A stretch of 64,000 nt of DNA from Blakeslea trispora (Eukaryota > Mucoromycota > Mucoromycetes > Mucorales > Choanephoraceae), in contig JAIWNE010000070.1 in the NCBI GenBank assembly GCA_025331445.1, forward strand, positions 1 through 64,000, given 5' to 3'. A program made the position numbers and the translations under genes. Shown here piece after piece: positions 1 to 9,098 of this stretch. The first letter of the stretch is position 1, and the number at the start of each line of letters is the position of its first letter. The notes under the pieces were generated by a model. It saw only the letters and a list, made by a program, of their open reading frames with translations. It was not told the DNA's origin and did no database searches.

Positions 1-253
1 TAATTATAGATTGTGATTCATGTCATATTCAGCACGCCAAAAGTACCAGCAAATATCCTGAAAAAAAAAAATAAGTAATAACACAATAAGCAAACCTAGT
101 CAATTGTTGAAAACAAATAGCAAGAGAAACACTACTTGAGTAGCAGAAATATTTGCTGGTAGAATTCTTATTCCTCTTTAATTCGTCCTAAGCTCAAGCA
201 AGTTTTTTTTTCATGTGTTGAAGTTGAGATTGAAAAACAAAAAAAAGGTATGC
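1..253. other. AT-rich intergenic stretch at the window edge
   Basis: No supportable gene. On the minus strand a short open stretch (positions 8-57) follows an acceptor-like polypyrimidine-AG, but no upstream exon can be found, so it is not called. The rest is A/T runs leading into the foldback repeat. Confidence 0.5.
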
Positions 254-468
254 TAGAGACATATGTCGAAAGTTTCACCCCAAAATTTAACCGCAATTGA
301 TAACCATTCTACAAGAAATAAACCTAAATGAATCAGGATGTTATAGTACGCTTGGGAAGAAAAAGAGCTTTCTAGCCATGACATCCTGATTCATTTAGGT
401 TTATTTCTTGTAGAATGGTTATCAATTGCGGTTAAATTTTGGGGTGAAACTTTCGACATATATCTCTA
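254..468. repeat. Foldback MITE related to the Tc1/mariner element of this window
   Basis: Two 88-bp arms (254-341 and 381-468) are inverted copies with a single visible mismatch, separated by a 39-nt loop. Both outer ends begin with TA and read TAGAGAYATATGTCGAAAG, followed by TTTCACCCC. The terminal repeats of the transposase-bearing element at 30828-32552 read TAGAGGTATATTCAAAAAG followed by TTTCACCCCG, so the ends are clearly related. No coding capacity. This is best explained as a non-autonomous foldback element moved by a mariner-like transposase with TA target duplication (inference). Its right edge lies 76 bp upstream of the DNM1 start codon, so it may be transcribed as part of that promoter or 5' UTR and would form a long hairpin in RNA. 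Confidence 0.85.
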
Positions 469-544
469 ACAATGATCGCCAAATTTGATTGCAGTTTTTT
501 TTTTCGGGTGTGGGGAAAACTTTCTTTTCTTTTTCTTTTTTTCT

Positions 545-3023
545 ATGCCTGATCATATCATTGGATTGATCAACAAAATACAAGACGCGCTTGTATCTAT
601 TGGCGGCAATGAAAGTCTTGACTTGCCTCAAATCATCACCGTAGGAGAACAAAGTTCGGGCAAATCCTCCGTCTTGGAGCATATTGTCCAACGCGATTTC
701 TTACCGAGAGGTAGTGGTATTGTCACGCGCCGACCATTGGTGTTGCAGTTGATCACAAGTCAACAGGAAGACGACTATGCCGAGTTTTTGCATTTACCTC
801 AACAAAAATTTTTTGATTTCGATCAAGTACGAGCCGAGATTGCAAAAGAAACCGATCGCATAGCAGGCACCAACAAAGGCATTTCGCGATCACCTATTCA
901 TCTCAAGATCTATTCCAAGAATGTACTTAATCTAACGTTGATCGATCTACCTGGATTGACCAAGGTATTTATTAAAAAAAAAAAAACTCCTGATCTACGT
1001 ATATATGCTCATTTGACTTTTGTATTTTCTGATCTTCAACTTGATCAGATACCTATAGGTAATAAGACAAGACAATAGGCAAGAGACACCTTCAACTAAA
1101 GTTAGTTTTGCTTATTAGGAGATCAGCCTCATGACATTGACATTCAGATACGAAAGCTAGTATTAGACTATGTATCAAAAGCAAATAGGTAAGCATTACG
1201 GAACACATTCTTGTCTCAAACCTCTGACCTCTCTTTTTTTTTCTTCAAGTATCATCTTGGCTGTAACCCCTGCAAATGCTGACCTTGCCAACTCCGATAG
1301 TCTAAAGTTGGCTAAACAGATAGATCCTGCAGGACAAAGGACAATAGGTGTTTTGACTAAATTGGATCTTATGGATGCAGGCACTCATGCTTTAGATGTC
1401 CTGACTGGTAAAGCATTTCCACTTAAACTTGGCTTTATTGGATTAGTCAATCGAAGTCAGCAAGACATTATCACCAACAAATCGATGCAAGAAGCTATCA
1501 AGTCAGAACAGTTGTTTTTCCAAAGCCACCCTTCATATCGAAATATTGCAGAGCAGTGTGGTTCCTTGTATCTGTCTAAGCAGCTTAATAATGTAAGTCC
1601 TTGCGATAGTCTTGTCCTTACTGGTCAGAAATGCTTAAATTCCTTTTCTCTCTCTTTTGAAGATTCTTGTCAATCATATCCGTCAGAAACTGCCTGATCT
1701 TCGTTCGAAATTGAGTTCGCTTATTGGCCAGACTCAACATGAACTAACGCAATATGGCGACCCTGCATTCCATGGATCAATTCACCAGGTAAGCTTTCAT
1801 TGTTTGTAAGCGAGACAAAATAGAGAAAGTCAGCTAAAGAGATTAGAAACTAGGGATCGTTGATATTAAGATTGCTGACTATGTTTTCGAATGAATTTAT
1901 ATCGTCTATCGAAGGCACATCTGACATCTCTACTAAAGAGTTATCAGGAGGTGCCCGTATTTATTTTATATTCAACTCTATCTTTGGACATGCACTAGAT
2001 GCTATTCAGCCTTGTTCTAATCTGACCAATGATGATATTCGAACAGCCATTCGCAATTCAACAGGTCCACGCTGTTCTCTTTTTGTGCCTGAAGCTGCAT
2101 TTGATTTACTCGTCAGACCCCAAATCAAGTTATTAGAGACGCCCAGCTTACGTTGTGTTGACTTGGCCTTTGAGGAACTTTCCAAGATTTGTCATACATG
2201 CGGGACAAAGGAAATCACACGCTTCCCGCAACTACATGCACAACTCATTGATGTTGTATCCAACTTATTACACGAACAATTGGCACCTACTTCAGACTAC
2301 ATCGAAAGCTTAATTGCCATTCAATGCGCTTATATCAACACAGATCATCCTGACTTTCCCGGTGCAGCAGGTGCCATGGCTGAACTGCACAAGAAACACA
2401 GAGAAGAGGAAAAGGCAGAGAGAAAAAGAGCAGCTCGTCAGCAGATGATGCATCCTGATCAACCACATCATAAAACGACACGATCCATGTCGATTACATC
2501 GATTGCATCTGCAGCCTCGTCTCCTCCTAGAGATTCTTTTCTGAATGCCTTTTTTAATGGTGGCCAACATGCAATCAACAAACCTTCACTAGGGTTATCT
2601 ACTGAAGAGCGCTTTTCAAAAATGATATCCTCTTTACCAGATGAATTGGATAGCGAAATTAGAATGACTGGCAGCGACAAGAATGATAGAGAAGTTGAAT
2701 TAATCCGTACAGTATACCTTTTTGATTTCTTTGCTTAATTTACATGTCTCATTCTTTTTTTTTCAAAAGGCTATTTGATTACAGCCTATTTCAATATTGT
2801 GCGCAAGACAATACAGGATTTAGTGCCCAAGGCAATTATGCATTTGTTGGTTAACTTCACAAAAGAGACGGTACAGAATCGACTGGTATCTCAGTTATAT
2901 CGAGATGAATTATTTTCAGACCTTTTACAAGAAGATCCAGCAATTGCAACTGAAAGAGAAAGATGCAAGACCATGTTAGAAGTATACAAAAATGTATTTG
3001 CATTGATAAGCGAAGCCATGTAG
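545..3023 (+). CDS. DNM1: Dynamin-related GTPase Dnm1 (mitochondrial/peroxisomal fission)
   Basis: Exons by splice sites and frame: 545-964, 1049-1058, 1119-1188, 1250-1592, 1663-1788, 1854-2706, 2770-3023, giving 691 aa. GTPase motifs are visible: P-loop [10 protein letters not shown], switch I region [11 protein letters not shown]3 DLPGLTK and G4 TKLD. The middle domain includes [13 protein letters not shown] and [14 protein letters not shown] variable Lys/Arg/Ser-rich insert B follows, then the GTPase effector domain ([16 protein letters not shown] to the end). The text matches Dnm1 rather than Vps1, for example in [11 protein letters not shown] and [10 protein letters not shown]. Dnm1 assembles into rings on mitochondria and peroxisomes to divide them. 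The start is the ATG just before [13 protein letters not shown], where family members begin. Exon 2 is only 10 nt yet is required to code the conserved IPIGDQP. The insert B is where adaptor contacts usually lie. Confidence 0.93.
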
Positions 3024-3331
3024 TAAATATATGTATACTCATATACAGAATAAACGTGTAAATAGATCATTAAAAGCAAGAGCAAACTAATGGTTATGCT
3101 GCTCCAACTCTATTAGATGGCTAATGAACAATTTTTTTTTTTGAAATTCATGGCATATTCTCAAATGGCGTACTCTTCGTTTTGATGTTTGTAGATTCAA
3201 AAAAAAAAAAATCCCGATCAGCATCTCTATACACCATTCAAAATTCCTCCTCAATTCTATTGTTTACTTTTATAAGGCCTTTTTTAAACAAAGATGTAGC
3301 AAGGATTTAAAAATAAGTGGAGGGGTGGGGG

Positions 3332-5663
3332 TTATGAATGATTCTCTCGAAGATGATAAGATCCATGGCTGAAACTAAGGGGTATTAATCTGTCCAAGTT
3401 CGCTGTAGCTAAAACTTCAAAGGTCTGTGCATCAAGTACAAGTAAAAATGAGGTAGCCCTAGCTGAATCCATGACAATACTCAGCAATACACCTTCATCC
3501 TCTGCAACTCTATCTTGAGGTCCCACCGGAGGTCTCGGGATATATATGGCTTCGCTAGGATAGCAACTAGTTTGATGCCATGAAGCACTTACTTGATTTG
3601 TTTTTACATCCTAAGCAATAAAAAAAAAAGTCAATATCTCCATAGGAACCATACGTATTTTAGGTCACTTTACCATTTTCACTATGCTATCCCAGATAGC
3701 GCCATTTTTCAATGTGTTATCAGCAGAAAAACTAAGACCATACACAAATGTATGATCCTGCATTTTGAGGTTAGGGTTAATCTGAGGTAGCTCGACGCAG
3801 ATCTGTACACATTTTGAGAATGAAGCAATAGGCATCCATGCATACCATTTGTTTGCGCTATCCTCATTATTATACTCTATATCACTCGATGGCACTGCCA
3901 AAGATTGTCGCTTCTTACCCAGCATACTAAACACTGACGAAAGGCGAGTTGACATGTTGTTTTTTGAAGGAATGGATTTGTTGTTGGCAAGATATTGAAT
4001 AGATTCTTCTTGAATTTTGTTCAGCTTGTATCGTCTCAGCTCAGAGGCTACCAATCTGGAAGGCTTCATCTCATTGGGATTGCGCAAAAACTCTGTTGTC
4101 AATTGTCTAGCAATTGTATCGTCTGGATAACAAATCATGTCCAACACAACATCACCATAGTCATCTTCAAATGCATTCACATGATTGAATACAAAACAAG
4201 GATCAGATCGGAATGTGGCAACTACTTGTCCATTTTGTCGCGAGATGACATAGATCAACATGGGCTCAGAAGGCTGAAATGAAAAAGAGTCCATAATACT
4301 TTCATTCCAGTTGAATTTGACGCCACCTGTGTTGGCTAGCATGGGATGGATGGCTAACAAGATGTAACGTGGCGTAATAGAGAATGTGTTTACAAAAGCC
4401 ATAGGGGCTGTGACAGAGCCGATAAGCTCGCCCTTAGGATGACGATCACTGATTGAGAAAAAGTGATATTGAGCAGATTGATAGCCTATTTCCAAAGTGA
4501 AATTGATGTATTCGCCCGTACGTGCATCGAATTGACCGTTTGGACAGGCACTTGTGCCTTTGAAGGCAGGATTGATTTGATTCCATGTCCATAAACGCGT
4601 GGGTTTCAGGTCAAAGGGATCCAATTCTTGTACCTAACAACTTTTTATCGTTTAGTTTTTTTTTTTTTTTGTTTCTTATAATAAAATCGTGAATGACTTG
4701 CATGATTAGCGAAATTTTGAGCAAACAATCGTCCTTCAAATCCAGGCAGAGAAGCAAGTACACGTGCTCCACAAGGTTCAGCATCAGGCTTAGTTGTTTT
4801 GGAGGAACCCAGAAACTTTGATAGGACTGTTTGATTTGTATTGGACATAAAGAGACCAGCTGGATGTTGAGGTGCATAACCATGATGCTGTCTGATCTTC
4901 TCTACCAATCTACGACTAGTTGACCGGTTTCGATAGGTGATTGTGTTTCTTTGACCATTCAAATCGAAACGATTGACAAGTGGCAGTCTTATAATAGAAA
5001 AAAAATTAGACTAAATAATAACAAACAAATGAAACTTGAAAACATTACGCATCAAACCAATGACCAAATGTATACACCGCTGTGGCATTCATTAATTCAC
5101 CTTCAACTTCTACTTTACGCAAGTACTTTATGTCATAAGTGGCTGGACCTACAGTAAAATATTCTGCCATAAGCCATTCTGGTAAGTGTCCTGATACCGC
5201 TAGATCATCTATTTTATCGCTATCTTGAAAGTTTTGGAATCCCTAAGAAGTGAAAAAGAAAGGACTTGAGAAACATCCCCAGTTAGTCTGGTACTCATAT
5301 TACCTTTGCAGCTGAGGTGTCTGTATCAAGTATGACTTCATCTTGTCCAACATGCTCTGAAGGTTGTGATTCAAAAGTACTTGATTCAAGCAAATGGTTG
5401 TTTTCGACTGGATATGAACCATCTTCTTCATCGTTGCTGTCTTCATTCAAGCAATCCATAGCCAAAGGATGCTCTTTGCTTGTTCCTTCTCTCATCTGCT
5501 TCCAATCATTAATTTCTGCAGCAAGTTCAATGGTGTCGCTTGTTCTTTCAGGTGCTGTCTGAATGTCATTGGAAAGTGATATTTCCTGTAGTTGTTCAGT
5601 ATCCAAAACACCTTTGGTATATTCCGAACTGTCCTGCTGAGTCAAAAGCGGTTTGTCTGTCAT
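3332..5663 (-). CDS. Carotenoid cleavage oxygenase (RPE65/CCD family; AcaA/CarS-like)
   Basis: Minus-strand exons: 5663-5304, 5242-5049, 4987-4698, about 4626-3674, 3610-3332, about 691 aa. Family landmarks: GHLPEWLMAEYFTVGPATYD near the start of the catalytic domain, FGHWFDALPLVNRFD and FVFNHVNAFED, which carry iron-ligand histidines, and a C-terminal FSHGSYHL. These enzymes use Fe(II) and O2 to cleave carotenoid double bonds. In Mucorales the related CarS and AcaA enzymes cleave beta-carotene and its apocarotenoids toward trisporoid sex signals (family knowledge; which of the two this is cannot be decided here). The first exon codes about 120 acidic, Ser/Glu/Asp-rich residues before the catalytic fold, an unusual extension that may be regulatory. 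The exon 3/4 junction is the least certain; the acceptor that keeps the LDPFDLKPTRLWTWNQ frame was chosen. Confidence 0.87.
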
Positions 5664-6427
5664 TTAGAGAACAAATAAAACAAGAAATAAAGAAGAGAGA
5701 AAGAGAGTTGGTCCAGAGCAAAACATTGTTCTGTGAAATTAAAAAAAAGAAAAAAAAAAAAGAATTGAAATACAGCTTGTGCATCCACACTAATAATAGC
5801 TACTTGATCAGCAATTGATGCGCACAAAGCATGATTGGCTATTGCCCCAGCCATTAGTTGCTTAGGTGATGTCAAGAATTAACTCATTTTCATACTTTAA
5901 AACCTATGAATTTCTTGCAATCTGCTGATTCAAAAGAGGTAATTGCAGGAGACTCATAAGTTGAGCAACTTCATTAGAGCTCCTAGAAATATAAAAGGAT
6001 AGAAAAGCAGGGTCTAGACATGAACAAACCAATTCATTCAATTTATGTGCATATAAAATCAAGCCTCCTGTATTGAAATTTGAGAAGGCAATTTTACTAG
6101 CATATTGTTATAAGCTTGTCTAAGGTAGTGTATTCGAAATAATGCGGTACATAAAATTATTCTATTGTTCTACAAATAGACTTTTTACCTTTCTTTCTCA
6201 GACTATTCATAAAGAGTTTTTGCCGTACCTATTTTTATTTATTCGCTCAAGAGAAATAACTAAATTTACGGGTTGCATGTCATTTATTGTGGAAATATTC
6301 GCTTTACTGTTATTTATTTTTGACAGATATTCTTTAAAATAAGTTGTGCTGATGAAGGAATGATAGCTACATAAGTGAAGAAAGTGGATTGTGCTTAATA
6401 AGGATCAAGGCCGATTTTATAGCATTC
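5664..6427. other. Intergenic; short conserved-looking open segment, otherwise nothing
   Basis: Contains the upstream region of the carotenoid oxygenase. On the minus strand 5875-5786 encodes an open stretch starting MTSPKQLMAGAIANHALC with balanced amino-acid composition. It could be an upstream exon, a uORF, or an unrelated gene scrap, because the long T/pyrimidine tract and an AG just before 5730 would allow splicing. It does not join in frame to the oxygenase start at 5663. From 5880 to 6427 only AT-rich sequence is seen. Confidence 0.35.
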
Positions 6428-6586
6428 TTAAGAGCAAAATGGGTTTCGACTTTCGGATGAATCTACACATCCTGTTAAGGGAAAAGCTTTCAACTCTTGT
6501 TTAGCCTGATGTATCGATAAAGCAGAGACGAATTGGCAGGTGTAAGTAATGACGAGAAAGAAAGCAGCGACGATTCGTAAATCCAT
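6428..6586 (-). CDS. Possible small secreted peptide (52 aa)
   Basis: An ATG at 6586 opens a 52-residue frame with a classic signal-peptide layout: MDLR, then a hydrophobic core IVAAFFLVITY, then a small-residue region ending FVSALS. The putative mature peptide is about 30 residues, starts SIHQAKQELKAF and contains two cysteines (GCV, FCS). The SIHQ after the predicted cleavage region is also found in the two Gly/Asp-repeat secreted proteins at 55.6 and 58.3 kb. No known family recognised. The open frame extends upstream without a better start. Short length makes chance possible. Confidence 0.35.
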   Translation of the reverse strand: MDLRIVAAFFLVITYTCQFVSALSIHQAKQELKAFPLTGCVDSSESRNPFCS

Positions 6587-8099
6587 TGAGGGAGCGGAAC
6601 AATATGAGATGAAGAGAAAGAGAGATACAGAAGGAATGATAACCAAAGACGTTTTTTTTTTTTTAAGAATTATGAAAAAGGAGAATAGACTTTTTATCTA
6701 TTTTTTATTCTTTTGCAGGCTTAAAAAGGAGAGTCGAGAGACAAATGCATCATTGAATCATTTTATTGTCACGATAAGGACAATTGTCAAACTTAATTAA
6801 ATATTGGGTAATTTTTGACATAAAAGACTTGTCCGAAACATGCAATCTAGTTAATTATAAAAGAAAACTATCTTTAGTTACTGCAGATACAATTCATTGT
6901 TCATTTAAATGCTATCCTTTTCGTCAGAGAAATAAAAGAAAACAAAGTAGGCAGCAATAGACAATGCTATATTGTATTTCATAATAAACACAAAAATAAT
7001 TTGATTGACAAATCTAAATCACTACAGCTATTTAGTCTTTGTGCTACTGCCAGTCAGCAAAAGCTGATTTAGTTGTCGGTGAGTGTTATTGAATTGCTGA
7101 ACGACAACAACTCATTGTATTGGTAGCGCGCTATTTGAGTTCAGCAATTAACATTGCATTGATTTTCAAACAATATATCGCCACTACTTTCTTAAGCAAA
7201 CGATAACAATGAAACCATGCACATTATGCTTAGAGTAAAGAAATAAAATCTTAAAGGCCAAAATAAAAACTGTAGTTCGAGGTATTTTGAAGACGAAGAT
7301 GGGGATTTCAGATAACATAACTATTGCTTAGTTTTTCAACGGCCCAAGAAATTGTTTTTGTACACTGGTAGTTATAGTCTCTTTCTAGAGTTGCAAAAAA
7401 TGTATCTAGTCATACTATGAGAGCTTCTTTCTCCAAAGCAAACAACATATGCTATCTTCAATATTTTTCTATAGATAATTAAAACTAGGCAACAGAATCA
7501 TACGCTTATTGCTTTCATTCGATGACATTTTGTAGGAAACAAACACAATGAATAGCACTTGCATCATTAAAAATCACCGCCGGCTGAATCTCTAAGGTAT
7601 GCACAGGTATATAAATTCATTCAAACGACACTACCCAGTTTCCTCAAGGTACGGAAACATCAAAAACAAAAGAATGAGTGTCTTAAAATTACAAAAGGTC
7701 GTGCAAGTTTTTTTTTTTTTTTTTTTAAAAAAAGGGTAGTACCTTTGTTTAAGACGAATGAACAATTCAAAATAGAGTCTAGTAAATGCAATGAAAACAA
7801 ATATGGTATTGTCATTATTGTGAAGCATCGGTTTGTATTGTCCAAAACATATTCTTTATTTCTTTAACAATGAATCTACTTGAATGACCAAAGAAAAACA
7901 GTGTGTTTCTTTTTGCTTTATTTTATATCCAACTTACAAGAGAGAAAAGCATCATCTTTCGTTTATTTCGAAGCTATTGACATGTGTGTTCAAGGATTTA
8001 TATGCTCTATTTGCTTTTAACCAACATGGGAAGCAGATTTTTGTTTAGACTTTTCTTGTACTTGTTCAAAGCATATTAAAGCTATTTGACATCTCCAAA
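6587..8099. other. Gene-free AT-rich region
   Basis: About 1.5 kb with homopolymer A/T runs and no open frame that resembles a protein. No tRNA-like, repeat or terminator structure recognised. Confidence 0.5.
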
Positions 8100-8965
8100 A
8101 AAGACAGAGAAAAAGAGAGGAACAAGAAAAGGAGGGGATTAGTAATGCTGACAACAGTTCTCAATATACTCACAGCAAGTATTGCTTCTAGCCTTTACAC
8201 TTTACACGTCACTCTTCTGTTTTTTATAACATACTTGAGAATGACATATCCGAAAGACAGGCAATCGTAGATTGCTTGCAAATGATACAGCTTTATAAGA
8301 TATAATATACTCTATAGCTATAAAGATATAAGGATAGGGATGAAGGCTTCATAGGTAGAGCAAGAATGTAATTGACTGAGAGCAAATATTGCAATTAGAT
8401 TCTGCAAGAAAAAACAAGAGCATCTAATATGATTAGCCATTGTATTCTAAGGATGGGGGAGAGATATCAGCATTACAATTGTGTGACACAACTGCACCTT
8501 GAGGGTGTTTTTATAAAATCAAGCATGAAATGCAGGCTTCATAACATATGTTGAGTCCTAATATCAAGAAATCTTTTCTCAATGTGTGGTCGTGTATCTG
8601 TCTAATTATCATTAAAAGAAAAAGAAACCCCTTTATGCTGTTGCTATAACTGAGTTTATCGTGTTAGCTATTTTCTTTGGGTAGGTACACAAGAGCTATG
8701 AGAGCAAAAGCAACCAAACAGATAACTTGAGGGGGGGGGGAAGGGATTTAGAGTGTTTTCAAGTCATACAAAGGGGCTATCACTGTTTTCACCGAAACCA
8801 TATAGAGTTTATGAAGTTGATAAGGGCTGCAAGACAACAGTCTGTAGATCAATTCGCTTTCCAGCATTTCCTCAAACAACATTAAATATGCTTAGTTGTA
8901 GCAACAGGTTTCTTTTTGTTTTGTTACGGAACCCATCTTAATGACAAACTAAATCAGGTTAAGCA
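8100..8965 (+). repeat. Dispersed 0.87-kb repeat, copy 1
   Basis: This stretch is repeated in inverted orientation at about 60131-61005. Shared landmarks in order: AAGACAGAGAAAAAGAGAG, the segment around CAGCAAGTATTGCTTCTAGC (copy 2 has CAGCAAATATTG), TATCAGCATTACAATTG, a long G run near 8731-8740, and a conserved 60-residue open frame beginning with FSSHTKG (8756-8941). Similarity stops abruptly at both edges. No terminal inverted repeats or target-site duplication could be seen. It could be a non-autonomous mobile element or a segmental duplication; no known family recognised. Confidence 0.7.
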
Positions 8966-9098
8966 TAAAATTTGGGAACAAAATATCAATGAAGTCTCAA
9001 GAGACTGAACAAGTTGGTTTCAAACAACCGGCCAATTAAATTCAGATTCCGGAAATACTTTGGCAGGTTTTTTTTTCTTCTAAAGACTTTAATTTGAC

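Noticed and set aside
1..60. Possible last exon of a minus-strand gene (ends EYDMNHNL-stop after an AG acceptor)
   Set aside because: No upstream exon can be found between it and DNM1, and the stretch is only about 17 codons.
422..691. 89-residue minus-strand frame across the foldback repeat and DNM1 exon 1
   Set aside because: It overlaps the well-supported DNM1 exon and the repeat arm; a shadow frame.
8753..8941. 62-residue frame in the dispersed repeat as a gene
   Set aside because: Open in both copies, but there is no recognisable domain and no evidence of expression; reported as part of the repeat instead.
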